DNA of 64,000 bases from Cupriavidus laharis (GTDB lineage: Bacteria > Pseudomonadota > Gammaproteobacteria > Burkholderiales > Burkholderiaceae). The stretch covers positions 186,001 through 250,000 of the forward strand of contig NZ_CAJZAI010000006.1 of the NCBI RefSeq assembly GCF_914271435.1, written 5' to 3'. Position numbers and translations under genes: made by a program. The stretch's first letter is position 1, and every line of letters begins with the position of its first letter. The notes under the pieces are model-generated. The model was not told the origin of the DNA, did no database searches, and saw only the letters and a program-made list of their open reading frames with translations. This document shows, in pieces, positions 35,361 through 44,209 of the stretch.

Positions 35361-35402
35361 CACTTCCACCATCCGCCCGGGAACGGGCGTAGCTGAACTG
35401 CC

Positions 35403-36584
35403 ATGGACCTGCAGCGCCTCGCCACCGCCTCCCGCCTCGCCAATATCGACGCCTTCCACGTCATGGAACTGGCCAAGCAGGCCAATGAGCTCGAACGCGC
35501 CGGCCGGCACATCATTCATATGGGAATTGGCGAGCCCGACTTCACGGCCGCCGAACCAGTGGTCCGTGCGGCGGAAGCCGCCATGCGGCGCGGCGTCACG
35601 CAATACACGGGCGCACTGGGCATCCACGCGCTGCGCGAGGCGATCGCCAGCTATTACAAGACAACGTACGGGCTGGAGATCCCGGCGCGGCGCGTGATCG
35701 TCACGGCCGGTGCGTCGGGCGCGCTGCTGCTGGCCTGCGCGGTGCTGGTGGAGATCGGGGCCGAGGTGCTGATGCCGGATCCGAGCTACCCCTGCAACCG
35801 GCATTTCGTCGCTGCCTTCGACGGCGCCGCAAGGATGATCCCGAGCGGCCCGTCCGAGCGCTTCCAGCTGACGGCTGCGCAGGTCGAAGCGCACTGGAAC
35901 GAGCGTACGCGCGGCGTGCTGCTGGCCTCGCCGTCAAACCCGACTGGCACGTCGATCCTGCCCGGCGAACTCGCGCGCACCCTGCAGGCAGTACGCGCCC
36001 GCCAGGGCTTCGCCATCCTCGACGAGATCTACCAGGGCCTGTCCTACGACGCGCCGCCGGTATCGGCGCTGGGCCTGGACGACAACGTGGTGACGGTCAA
36101 CAGCTTCTCGAAGTACTTCAACATGACTGGCTGGCGCCTGGGCTGGCTGGTGGTACCGGACGCGCTGGTGCCTGACTTCGAGAAAGTGGCGCAAAACCTC
36201 TTCATCTGCGCGTCGGCCGTAGCCCAGCATGCCGCGCTGGCCTGCTTCACGCCCGAGGCCATGGCCATCTATGACGAGCGCAAGGCCGAATTCCGCCGCC
36301 GCCGCGACCTGATCGTGCCGGCGCTGGAATCGCTCGGCCTGCACGTGCCGGTCATGCCCGATGGTGCCTTCTATGTCTATGCGGATTGCCGCGGCGTCAA
36401 CCACCCCGCCGCTGGCGATGCCGACAAGCTGACGCAGGCGATGCTGCATGACGCCGGCGTAGTCATGGTGCCAGGCCAGGATTTCGGGCCCCACACGGCG
36501 CGCGACTACATCCGGATCTCGTACGCGACCTCGCGCCAGAACATCGAGGAGGCGATGGCAAGGCTGCAGAAGCTGTTTCGCTGA
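35403..36584 (+). CDS. PLP-dependent class I/II aminotransferase
   Basis: A 393-residue fold-type I aminotransferase. Visible blocks: HIIHMGIGEPDFTAAEP near residue 38, ASPSNPTGTSI around the substrate, DEIYQGLSYD with the cofactor-binding Asp/Tyr, and the PLP lysine in VNSFSKYFNMTGWRLGW. The C-terminal arginine motif (DYIRISYATS) binds the substrate carboxylate. The family covers aspartate, alanine and related amino acids, and the exact substrate is not evident. It converges on the lytic transglycosylase gene; the shared terminator holds an inserted element. Confidence 0.85.
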   Translation: MDLQRLATASRLANIDAFHVMELAKQANELERAGRHIIHMGIGEPDFTAAEPVVRAAEAAMRRGVTQYTGALGIHALREAIASYYKTTYGLEIPARRVIVTAGASGALLLACAVLVEIGAEVLMPDPSYPCNRHFVAAFDGAARMIPSGPSERFQLTAAQVEAHWNERTRGVLLASPSNPTGTSILPGELARTLQAVRARQGFAILDEIYQGLSYDAPPVSALGLDDNVVTVNSFSKYFNMTGWRLGWLVVPDALVPDFEKVAQNLFICASAVAQHAALACFTPEAMAIYDERKAEFRRRRDLIVPALESLGLHVPVMPDGAFYVYADCRGVNHPAAGDADKLTQAMLHDAGVVMVPGQDFGPHTARDYIRISYATSRQNIEEAMARLQKLFR

Positions 36585-36617
36585 TCCGCCGAGCGGTGCG
36601 GGCAAAAGAAAAAGCAA

Positions 36618-36626
36618 CCCGCGGGG
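36618..36626. repeat. Left 9-bp target duplication of element 1
   Basis: CCCGCGGGG at 36618-36626 is repeated exactly at 37859-37867. It is the apex of a terminator hairpin. The bases just outside and inside the two copies differ, so the duplication is exactly 9 bp. Confidence 0.85.
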
Positions 36627-36696
36627 CTAGCCGCTAACAAAATCTGTTAAAAGTGCAGGAAGAGGCAAGCGCCATCTTCTGCACTCATTGTTTAGG

Positions 36697-36983
36697 CTAT
36701 GCCCGTGGCCACTGCTGCCGAGCATGCTTGATGCGTAGGATAGTTACGACGCGGGGCGCTCACGCGGTAGAAGATGATGTAGTTGCGATGAACAACCATC
36801 TCGGCATGTGTTTGGTACGCGCTTAGACGCCCGGTACATCTCCGGTCGCTCAGGTAACGCCAGTGCCTTTGCGTCAACCATCTCAGCAAAGGCTTCTGCA
36901 GCGTCCGGGTTGTCTTCACCAATTTTGCGGACGATCCGTAGCAAGTCGCGGCGAGCTAACTTCTTCCATTCAAGTTCTCGCAC
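36697..36983 (-). pseudogene. ParE/RelE-family toxin, two frameshifts
   Basis: Read on the minus strand from a GTG at 36983, the protein begins VRELEWKKLARRDLLRIV as a ParE/RelE toxin does. Two single-base insertions break it. After RASKRVPNT (about 36806) it continues in another frame as AEMVVHRNYIIFYRVSA. After about 36755 it continues in a third frame as RVVTILRIKHARQQWPRA, the usual family ending, with stop at 36697. Each of the three pieces fits the family in order, so this was one gene. The second site lies in a run of four G, so a sequencing error is possible there, less so at the first. Confidence 0.8.
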
Positions 36984-37455
36984 GTTTGCCCTTTCGCATG
37001 GCCGCGATCTCTGCGCGCACGTCAGACATCACTTCGCCATGCGAAATGGCTGGACTCGGGTCGTCAATGGCAGCCTGCACTTCCGAGCGGATCCAATCGT
37101 CATAAGCGGCAGCCCGCTCGTGCGTTGCCTTCAAGGCTCGAGCGCGGTCAGGACGAACCGGGCGATCAGCGTCCGACTCATCGGGACGCCAACCCTCAAG
37201 TGAAAACCGGCCACTCTGCACGCCAAGCGTCCGAATTATCTCAAGGGCCTTCAGTGGGTTGCGAAAGCAACGTGGGCGCCGGGCATTGCTAGTTACCAAG
37301 GTGGCAGGACCTGCGGCGCGGGTCTCGAATTCAATGAGAAAATGGCCGCCTTCGGCACGGAGAATGGCCGACAGAATCCCGCCCGCCTGGGCGGCGGCTG
37401 TTGCTTGCGAGACGTCGAGTGTTTTGATGACATCCTCAATAGATCGATGTTCCAC
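36970..37455 (-). CDS. ParC-like partition-associated / antitoxin-like protein
   Basis: A 161-residue protein read from a GTG at 37455 (VEHRSIEDVIKTLDVSQAT). The body resembles plasmid ParC-family partition-associated proteins by my recollection of the family: AEGGHFLIEFETRAAGPATL and RCFRNPLKALEIIRTLG. The C-terminal half (YDDWIRSEVQAAIDDPSPA) resembles the N-terminal helix of ParD-type antitoxins. Its stop overlaps the toxin start by 14 bp, the antitoxin-first order expected for a type II pair. An antitoxin role is inferred from position. Function as an antitoxin to a dead toxin is not needed, so it may also be decaying. Confidence 0.62.
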   Translation of the reverse strand: MEHRSIEDVIKTLDVSQATAAAQAGGILSAILRAEGGHFLIEFETRAAGPATLVTSNARRPRCFRNPLKALEIIRTLGVQSGRFSLEGWRPDESDADRPVRPDRARALKATHERAAAYDDWIRSEVQAAIDDPSPAISHGEVMSDVRAEIAAMRKGKRART

Positions 37456-37850
37456 GCATAATAATACTACGTGGGAGATCACCAAAAATAGTGACTCATA
37501 AATCACTGTGCGCGCGAACACTCAAGCAAAATAGATGATGTCTTTGTAGCCGAGGACCGCCTTGGCCAAGAAGCGCAGCTTCTCCGTACCAAGAGGCGTT
37601 CGAGTTGAGGAAATGCCCCCAGGGTGTACTCCCCATGCACCAACATGCCATTCTGCGGGAGTTTGTTACTGCGAGGCCACAGCAGAAACTGCGGCGTTGC
37701 GTCGATCCTTGCGGCGGATCCAGTGAAGTGACGTGCGAGACGCTGTCAAAACAAAGGCTGCTGACGAATTCGTCAGCAGCCTTTGTGGAGTGACCTTGGG
37801 CGGACAAGGATCATAGAGCGATTTTTTCAGGCTTCCAACAGATTTTGTTA
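37456..37850. other. Gene-free part of element 1
   Basis: About 400 bp between the ParC-like start and the right end. I recognise no gene. TATTAT-like sequence next to the ParC start (37456-37470 on the minus strand) may be its promoter. The main structure is the perfect palindrome at 37751-37786. Confidence 0.5.
37751..37786. repeat. 36-nt perfect palindrome in element 1
   Basis: Arms of 18 nt, starting ACAAAGGCTGCTGACGAA and continuing as the exact reverse complement with no loop. Outer bases are A/T-rich, so it can act as a bidirectional terminator (AAAGG stem with CCTTT), or be a protein-binding site. It is unusually perfect for a neutral sequence. Confidence 0.75.
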
Positions 37851-37853
37851 ACG

Positions 37854-37876
37854 GCAACCCCGCGGGGTTGCTTTTT
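37854..37876 (+). terminator. Terminator re-formed at the right junction of element 1
   Basis: GCAACCCC (37854-37861) pairs perfectly with GGGGTTGC (37864-37871), followed by TTTTT. The first five bases (GCAAC) belong to the element end and the rest is host target duplication plus the old hairpin arm. The host terminator is thus functional on this side. Confidence 0.75.
37859..37867. repeat. Right 9-bp target duplication of element 1
   Basis: CCCGCGGGG, identical to 36618-36626. Confidence 0.85.
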
Positions 37877-37898
37877 CGCCTGAAGGGGAAGCGTCAGC

Positions 37899-38951
37899 TC
37901 AAGCGCTCTGCTGCGTATTGCTCGCTGCCTCCAGCTTTTCGCCGTTCTGGTGGCGCTCCGCCTGCGTTTTGCCTTCGGCAGCCTTCCCGGCCTGCGCGTC
38001 CACGACACGCACGCCCAGCAACTGGCGCAGGCGCGCGCGTTCGGCCAGCACCTTGGCGCCGTAGCCGCCGTCGGTATTGCTGGTGGCGCCCACGTAGTAC
38101 TTCAGGCCGCCTTCGAGCGAACCGGCACGGGCGATGCAGTCCTTCAGGACCAGCGCGCCGATCTTGATGTTGGCGTACGGATTCAGCGCAGCGGTCACGC
38201 CGCCGACGGCCTCGTACTTGTCCTGGTGCACCTTGGTCATGACCTGCATCAGGCCCTGCGCACCGACACCGCTTTCGGCATACGGATTGAAGCTGGACTC
38301 GATCGCGATCACACCCAGGATCAGCAGCGGATCGATACCGACCTCGCGGCCGGTCAGGTAGGCTGCCTTGACCAGTTGCGCGGTGGCCTGCGCCGCCACG
38401 CGATACTTGCGCGCGATGTAGTCGGCCACGGCCGCCTGTTCGCGCGCAGTGCCGAGCGTTGTGGTGTTGCGGGCGTCGAGCGCCACGCGGGTCACCGGAA
38501 TCTGGGCCGCCAGGTGAGCCACGGATGGCACCTTGGCCGCTGCCGCCACGCTCCATTCATCCACGCCCGACACGGTCGGCAGGCCGGCGCGGCCATAGCC
38601 GAGCTTGGCCGCCGCCACGTCCGCCGAACTTGGCGGCACGGCGGTGCTGGCAATGGCGGGCGCTGCTGCGCCCACCAGCACGGCCGGTGCTTCGTCGCCG
38701 GCCAGCAAGGCAGCCAGCGTGGTGCGCCATTCCTGGCTCAACGACAGCGAGACGGCCGAAACGACCGATATCACGCCGAGGCTGTTCAGCGCGTACTTCA
38801 AAGTTGTGCGGCCCCCGCGCAAGGCGCGGCCCGCGACCGGATGCGCAAATCGAAACTGAAACGACCGATTCACTCCGGGTACCGGCTTTCTGAGGCGGAC
38901 CTGCAATGCCCGCCCGATGCCGGGAAGATGAAGGGTTTTCCAACCGCTCAT
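37899..38951 (-). CDS. Lytic transglycosylase (SLT domain)
   Basis: A 350-residue envelope protein with a basic N-terminus and one hydrophobic segment (about 55-75). The SLT domain (about 195-320) has the catalytic glutamate in ESSFNPYAES and the GAQGLMQVM block. It cleaves peptidoglycan between MurNAc and GlcNAc with anhydro ring formation. The C-terminal 40 residues are charged. GGAGGTAAGC before ATG at 38951 fixes the start; the frame continues upstream. It converges on the aminotransferase. Confidence 0.88.
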   Translation of the reverse strand: MSGWKTLHLPGIGRALQVRLRKPVPGVNRSFQFRFAHPVAGRALRGGRTTLKYALNSLGVISVVSAVSLSLSQEWRTTLAALLAGDEAPAVLVGAAAPAIASTAVPPSSADVAAAKLGYGRAGLPTVSGVDEWSVAAAAKVPSVAHLAAQIPVTRVALDARNTTTLGTAREQAAVADYIARKYRVAAQATAQLVKAAYLTGREVGIDPLLILGVIAIESSFNPYAESGVGAQGLMQVMTKVHQDKYEAVGGVTAALNPYANIKIGALVLKDCIARAGSLEGGLKYYVGATSNTDGGYGAKVLAERARLRQLLGVRVVDAQAGKAAEGKTQAERHQNGEKLEAASNTQQSA

Positions 38952-39596
38952 GCTTACCTCCATCCGTTGCCCGCTGCGCGCGCCCAGACAGCTGCACGCA
39001 CCCGATCTCAACGTACTCAAGTAAGGATGCTGCGCCGCCTAGCAGTGGCAACCAGCATCTGTTGGTGGGCGCTCCCCATGCGCCCAACTGGAAACAGGGC
39101 ACGCTCTTGGGGGAACGCGCCCTGCCACGGACAACTCAAAACGCTCCGGCAATCGCCAGAGGGTGACCGGTCGGGCCTCGTGTATGCCGGGCCTGCACTA
39201 CCGGTCTGGATGGAGGAATCTTCTGCTCACAAATTTCTATGTGCACCCCTTGACACAAGGGGAAATTCCATGTCGCGACGCAACACTCCATCGAGCAGAC
39301 GCGATTGTAGGAACGCTTTTATACCCAGTCAAGAATAACGATCATCAATAACAATACTTTTTGTTATTAGTAACAAGACCTGCGAGGTCTGGCAAACGTC
39401 ACTCAGTCACCGGGAATCGTAGGCCGGGCATAGGCCCGGCTCGATTCCGGCGGCGCCTGCACGCTTAAAAAACTTACAATTTGCGTCGACGCAAATAATC
39501 GTTTTTTTTGCCGGGACGCCTGCGCGTGTGTATCGTGACACACATCATAGGGGCGCTCCGGCTCTGCCGCAGTGCCGCACCAGACCTGAATTCACT
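38952..39596. promoter_or_regulatory. Divergent intergenic region with palindromes
   Basis: 645 bp with no convincing gene; it should hold the transglycosylase promoter (minus) and the ubiD promoter (plus). Features: an AT-rich inverted repeat AATAACAA/TTGTTATT (39347-39354 and 39361-39368), a GCCGGGC/GCCCGGC hairpin (39423-39440), a TACAAT -10-like box at 39475-39480, and an 18-nt perfect palindrome at 39479-39496. Confidence 0.5.
39479..39496. promoter_or_regulatory. 18-nt palindrome, candidate operator upstream of ubiD
   Basis: ATTTGCGTCGACGCAAAT is a perfect inverted repeat overlapping a TACAAT -10-like box, about 100 bp before ubiD. The position suits a repressor site at the transcription start. 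The regulator is unknown. Confidence 0.55.
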
Positions 39597-41126
39597 ATGC
39601 AATACAAAGACTTGCGCGATTTCATCAACCAGCTTGAGCAACTGGGGGAGTTGCGGCGCGTCAGCACGCCGGTGTCCCCCAGCCTGGAGATGACAGAGAT
39701 CTGCGACCGCCTGCTGCGCGCGGGCGGGCCGGCTGTCCTGTTCGAGCGTCCGGCGGGCTTTGGCAGCCCTGACGGCATCTATAGCGTTCCAGTGCTGGCC
39801 AATCTGTTCGGGACCACACACAGGGTGGCGCTGGGCATGGGCGCGCAATCGCTCGAAGATCTGCGCGACATCGGCCGGGTGCTGTCGGCCCTGAAGGAGC
39901 CGGAGCCGCCGCGCGGGCTGCGCGAGGCCGGCAAGCTGTTCACGCTGGCCAAGTCGGTCTGGGACATGGCGCCCAAGCGCGTCAGCAGCCCCGCCTGCCA
40001 GGAGATCGTCTGGGAAGGCAATGACGTGGACCTGTCCCGCCTGCCAATCCAGACCTGCTGGCCCGGCGACGCCGCGCCGCTGATCACGTGGGGGCTGGTC
40101 GTCACGAAGGGCCCGCACAAGAAGCGCCAGAACCTCGGCATCTACCGCCAGCAGGTAATTGGCCGCAACCAGGTCATCATGCGCTGGCTGGCCCACCGCG
40201 GCGGCGCGCTCGATTTCCGCGAGCACGCGCTGGCCAATCCCGGCAAGCCGTTCCCGATCGCCGTGGCGCTTGGCGCCGACCCAGCCACCATCCTCGGCGC
40301 GGTCACGCCTGTGCCGGACACGCTCTCGGAATACCAGTTCGCCGGCCTGCTGCGCGGCAGCCGCACGGCGCTGGCCGGGTGCCTCACGCCGACGCTGGCC
40401 GAACTGAGCGTGCCGGCGTCGGCCGAAATCGTGCTGGAAGGCCATATCCAGCCCGACCCGGCGCATCCATCTGGCTACCAGCATGCGCTCGAAGGCCCCT
40501 ACGGCGACCACACCGGCTACTACAACGAGCAGGACTGGTTCCCGGTCTTCACCATCGACCGCATCACCATGCGGCGCGACCCGATCTACCACTCGACCTA
40601 TACGGGTAAGCCGCCCGACGAGCCGGCCGTGCTCGGCGTGGCGCTCAACGAGGTGTTCGTGCCGCTGCTGCAGAAGCAGTTCCCGGAGATCACCGACTTC
40701 TACCTGCCCCCTGAAGGCTGCAGCTACCGCATGGCGCTGGTGCGCATGAAGAAGCAGTACGCCGGCCATGCCAAGCGCGTGATGTTCGGCGTATGGAGCT
40801 TCCTGCGGCAGTTCATGTACACGAAGTTCATCGTGGTCGTCGACGACGACGTGGACGTGCGCGACTGGAAGGAGGTGATCTGGGCCATCACCACGCGCGT
40901 CGACCCGGCACGCGACACCGTGCTGGTAGAAAACACGCCGATCGACTACCTGGACTTCGCCTCGCCGGTGTCCGGCCTGGGCTCCAAGATGGGCATCGAC
41001 GCCACCGACAAGTGGCCCGGCGAAACCACGCGCGAATGGGGCCGCACCATCAGCATGGACCCGGCCGTCAAGGCAAAGGTGGACGGCATGATGGCCACGC
41101 TATTCGACCACCCTGCCGGCGCATGA
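39597..41126 (+). CDS. ubiD: UbiD-family decarboxylase (3-octaprenyl-4-hydroxybenzoate)
   Basis: A 509-residue prenylated-FMN enzyme that decarboxylates octaprenyl-4-hydroxybenzoate in ubiquinone synthesis. It begins [17 protein letters not shown] as UbiD does, and carries the conserved [20 protein letters not shown] and [12 protein letters not shown] segments with the glutamates and arginine of the active site. The partner UbiX is not in the window. Start at 39597 after the palindrome-containing leader. Confidence 0.93.
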   Translation: MQYKDLRDFINQLEQLGELRRVSTPVSPSLEMTEICDRLLRAGGPAVLFERPAGFGSPDGIYSVPVLANLFGTTHRVALGMGAQSLEDLRDIGRVLSALKEPEPPRGLREAGKLFTLAKSVWDMAPKRVSSPACQEIVWEGNDVDLSRLPIQTCWPGDAAPLITWGLVVTKGPHKKRQNLGIYRQQVIGRNQVIMRWLAHRGGALDFREHALANPGKPFPIAVALGADPATILGAVTPVPDTLSEYQFAGLLRGSRTALAGCLTPTLAELSVPASAEIVLEGHIQPDPAHPSGYQHALEGPYGDHTGYYNEQDWFPVFTIDRITMRRDPIYHSTYTGKPPDEPAVLGVALNEVFVPLLQKQFPEITDFYLPPEGCSYRMALVRMKKQYAGHAKRVMFGVWSFLRQFMYTKFIVVVDDDVDVRDWKEVIWAITTRVDPARDTVLVENTPIDYLDFASPVSGLGSKMGIDATDKWPGETTREWGRTISMDPAVKAKVDGMMATLFDHPAGA

Positions 41127-41257
41127 GCCCAGGCCCCGCTATCATGTCAGGCTGAACCGCGGAGCGGCGCGCGATGCACCCATGCACCCATGCACCCACG
41201 CCGCGCCGTTCGACCACACCATCCGATACCCGCGACAGACGGGCGCAAGGAGGAGAC

Positions 41258-43273
41258 ATGACCACCCTCGCAGAAGGGAACCTGATGTGGACACCGTCCG
41301 ACGCTTTCCGCGACGGCAGCCAGCTAACGCAGTTCATGCGATGGCTGCAGCGCGAGCGGGGGCTCGTGTTCGATGACTACGCCAGCCTCTGGCAGTGGTC
41401 CGTCACCGAGATCGAAGCGTTCTGGGATGCGGTGCGCGCGTACTTCGACGTGCGCTTCGACACGCCCGCTCAGCGCGTGCTCGATCGGCGCGTGATGCCG
41501 GGCGCGCGCTGGTTCGAAGGCGCCAGCCTGAACTACGTGCAGCAAGTGTTCCGCCATGCCGGTACAGGCCCCGCCCGCCAGCGTGCAGCCATTCGCCACG
41601 CCGGAGAGAATCGTCCGCTGGAGGATGTGAGCTGGGACGCGCTCGAAGCGCAGGTCGCATCGCTGGCGCATGCGTTGCGCGGGATGGGCGTACAGCGCGG
41701 CGACCGCGTGGCCGGCTACCTGCCGAACATTCCCGCCACCATCGTCGCCTTCCTCGCCACCGCCAGCCTGGGCGCAGTGTGGTCGGGCTGCGCGCCGGAC
41801 ATGGGCCAGGTGGCGGTAATCGACCGTTTCCGCCAGATCGAACCGAAAGTGCTCATTGCGGTGGATGGTTACCGCTACGGCGGCAAGGACTATGACCGCG
41901 CCCCGGTAGTGGCGGACCTGGTTGCCGCGCTGCCCTCGCTGACGGACGTCGTCATCGTGCCGCACACCGGCAACCGGATCCGTGTGCGCGACGGCGTACG
42001 CGCACATGCGTGGCAGGACGTGCTGGCCGACCGCGTGCCGCTGGCCGTCGAACCCGTGCCCTTCGACCACCCGCTGTGGATCGTCTATTCGTCCGGCACC
42101 ACGGGCATGCCCAAGCCGATCGTGCACGGCCACGGCGGCATCGTCATCGAGCAGCTCAAGCTGATGGCGTTCCACAACAACCTCGGCCCCGACGATGTCT
42201 TCCACTGGTACAGCAGCAGCGGCTGGATCATGTGGAATGCGCAGGTCGCCGGACTGCTGCTCGGGACCACCATCGCGCTGTATGACGGCAACCCGGCATG
42301 GCCGGACGCCGGCGTGCTGTGGCGCTTCGTCGACGACGCGCGCGTCACCGTGTTCGGTGCCGGCGCGGCCTTCTTCACCAACTGCATGAAAGCCGGCGTC
42401 GAGCCGGCACGCATTGCCGACGTATCCCGACTGCGCGGACTGGGCTCGACCGGCTCGCCGTTGCCGGTGGAAGCCTACGACTGGATCTACCGCCACGTGC
42501 GCAGCGACATCTGGCTGGTGCCGATGTCGGGCGGCACCGATTTCGCTGGTTCCTTCGTCGCCGGTTGCCCGCTGCTGCCGGTGTATTCCGGCGAAATGCA
42601 GTGCCGCTGCCTCGGCGCAAAGGTGGAAGCCTTCGACGACAACGGCCAGGCCCTGATCGACCAGGTCGGCGAGCTGGTGTGCACCGAACCGATGCCGTCG
42701 ATGCCGCTGTTCCTGTGGGGCGATGCCGACGGCAAGCGCTACCGCGACAGCTACTTCGACACCTTCCCGGGTGCCTGGCGCCACGGCGACTGGATCAAGA
42801 TCACCGCGCGCGGCGGCGCCATCATCTATGGCCGTTCCGACGCCACCATCAACCGGCACGGCATCCGCATGGGCACCAGCGAGCTGTACCGCGTGGTGGA
42901 AGACCTGCCCGAGGTGCTGGACAGCATGGTGGTGGATCTCGAGTACCTGGGCCGGGAGTCATACATGCCGCTGTTCGTCGTGCTGCGCGAGGGGCACGTG
43001 CTGGACGATGCGCTGCGGGACACGCTGCGCGCGCGCATCCGCGAGGCCCTGTCGTCGCGGCACGTACCCAACGATATCCTGCAGGCACCATCGATTCCGC
43101 GCACGCTCTCGGGCAAGAAGATGGAAGTGCCGATCAAGAAGCTGCTGCTGGGGCACGCGCCGCACAGCATCGCCAATCGCGATGCCATGGCCAACCCGGA
43201 CAGCCTCGACTGGTATTTCGGTTACGCCGCGCAATACCTTGCGGCGCGGCAAGCAGAGTCCGCCCCGGCCTGA
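41258..43273 (+). CDS. Acetoacetate--CoA ligase
   Basis: A 671-residue adenylate-forming enzyme that activates acetoacetate to acetoacetyl-CoA. The AMP-binding loop is [18 protein letters not shown], followed by [18 protein letters not shown] typical of acetoacetyl-CoA synthetase, and the C-terminal lysine lies in [22 protein letters not shown] precedes ATG at 41258. With the PHB depolymerase nearby it suits recovery of carbon from PHB breakdown products such as acetoacetate. Length and motifs are normal. Confidence 0.9.
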   Translation: MTTLAEGNLMWTPSDAFRDGSQLTQFMRWLQRERGLVFDDYASLWQWSVTEIEAFWDAVRAYFDVRFDTPAQRVLDRRVMPGARWFEGASLNYVQQVFRHAGTGPARQRAAIRHAGENRPLEDVSWDALEAQVASLAHALRGMGVQRGDRVAGYLPNIPATIVAFLATASLGAVWSGCAPDMGQVAVIDRFRQIEPKVLIAVDGYRYGGKDYDRAPVVADLVAALPSLTDVVIVPHTGNRIRVRDGVRAHAWQDVLADRVPLAVEPVPFDHPLWIVYSSGTTGMPKPIVHGHGGIVIEQLKLMAFHNNLGPDDVFHWYSSSGWIMWNAQVAGLLLGTTIALYDGNPAWPDAGVLWRFVDDARVTVFGAGAAFFTNCMKAGVEPARIADVSRLRGLGSTGSPLPVEAYDWIYRHVRSDIWLVPMSGGTDFAGSFVAGCPLLPVYSGEMQCRCLGAKVEAFDDNGQALIDQVGELVCTEPMPSMPLFLWGDADGKRYRDSYFDTFPGAWRHGDWIKITARGGAIIYGRSDATINRHGIRMGTSELYRVVEDLPEVLDSMVVDLEYLGRESYMPLFVVLREGHVLDDALRDTLRARIREALSSRHVPNDILQAPSIPRTLSGKKMEVPIKKLLLGHAPHSIANRDAMANPDSLDWYFGYAAQYLAARQAESAPA

Positions 43274-43295
43274 AGCGGCGAACGCCCGGCAAGCA

Positions 43296-43949
43296 TCAGA
43301 ACTCCACGTCGAGTTCGCTGATCTCGTCGGGCTCCTCGCGGGCCGCGGCGATCCACTCCTGCAGCTCGGGCATGGCCAGGATCTGTTTGCAGTACTCCAC
43401 GGGCACCGGATCCAGCATTACGCCGTAGGTAACGAAGCGCGTCACCACCGGCGCATACATGGCATCCGCCATGGTGCGCTCGCCAAACAGGTAGGGGCCG
43501 CCGTAGCGTGTCAGGCAGTCCGTCCAGATGGCGACAATGCGGTCGATATCGGCCTGCGCGCGCGACCACACCTTCAGTCCGGGGAAATGCCCCTTCAGGT
43601 TCATCGGCAACGCCGCCCGCAAGGCGGCGAAGCCCGAATGCATCTCTCCGCAGATGGCACGGCAATGCGCACGCGCAGTGCGGTCGTCGGGCAGCAGCCC
43701 CGCCTTGGGACGGATCTCGTTCAGGTATTCGGCAATCGCCAGGGTGTCCCAGACGGTCACGCCCTGATGGCGCAGGCACGGCACCAGGATCGACGGCGAC
43801 AGCAGCAGGATTTCGGCGCGCACCGCCGGGTCGTCCGGGGTCACCAGCACCTCTTCGAACTCCAGGCCGGCAAAGCGTGCCAGCAGCCATCCGCGCAGCG
43901 ACCACGACGAATAGGTCTTGCTGCTGATGGTGAGTGTGGTCTTGCCCAT
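43296..43949 (-). CDS. Glutathione S-transferase family protein
   Basis: A 217-residue cytoplasmic protein with the GST thioredoxin-like N-terminal domain (about 1-80) containing [10 protein letters not shown] near residue 14 and the cis-Pro segment LVPCLRHQG, then a helical C-terminal domain. GGAGGCGAG precedes ATG at 43949. The substrate is unknown. It is convergent with the acetoacetyl-CoA ligase and divergent from the depolymerase. Confidence 0.88.
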   Translation of the reverse strand: MGKTTLTISSKTYSSWSLRGWLLARFAGLEFEEVLVTPDDPAVRAEILLLSPSILVPCLRHQGVTVWDTLAIAEYLNEIRPKAGLLPDDRTARAHCRAICGEMHSGFAALRAALPMNLKGHFPGLKVWSRAQADIDRIVAIWTDCLTRYGGPYLFGERTMADAMYAPVVTRFVTYGVMLDPVPVEYCKQILAMPELQEWIAAAREEPDEISELDVEF

Positions 43950-44209
43950 CTCGCCTCCTTGTTGCCTTCGGGACGATCCGCACGATGCCGCGTATCCGGC
44001 ATTACGCACCCATGCAGTGCAGCGGGTTGGCACCAGCGTGAGGCCCGTCCGCCCACTGCCGGCCAGCAGCACCTTCCAGGCGGCTGCCACACCACCTGCG
44101 GCCCATTCCGCCTGCCCTGGCGGTGCCGCGCGCAAAGTTTGTGCCACCATTCATGCGGATGGCATATATATTGCGGATACCGGGTCCACGGAATCACGGG
44201 AGGCAAGCC
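43950..44209. other. Divergent region GST/PHB depolymerase
   Basis: 260 bp with no gene. An AT-rich patch (GGCATATATATTGCGG around 44160) may hold the depolymerase promoter. GGGAGGC lies directly before its start. Confidence 0.4.

Larger units (their letters stand above)
36627..37858. mobile_element. Element 1: transposase-less TA-carrying element inserted in a terminator
   Basis: A 1232-bp segment of lower GC than its surroundings. Its ends are related inverted repeats: left CTAGCCGCTAACAAAATCTG, right (reverse complement) GTTGCCGTTAACAAAATCTG. It is flanked by an exact 9-bp direct repeat. Removing the element and one repeat restores a bidirectional terminator hairpin with A and T tracts on both sides. 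Contents: a ParC-like gene, a broken ParE/RelE toxin gene, and a 36-nt perfect palindrome. No transposase is present. A second element (60635-62421) shares these ends. Confidence 0.8.

Noticed and set aside
39347-39368. AT-rich hairpin as a terminator
   Set aside because: Weak 8-bp A/T stem in a divergent region with no gene reading into it; kept only as a structure.
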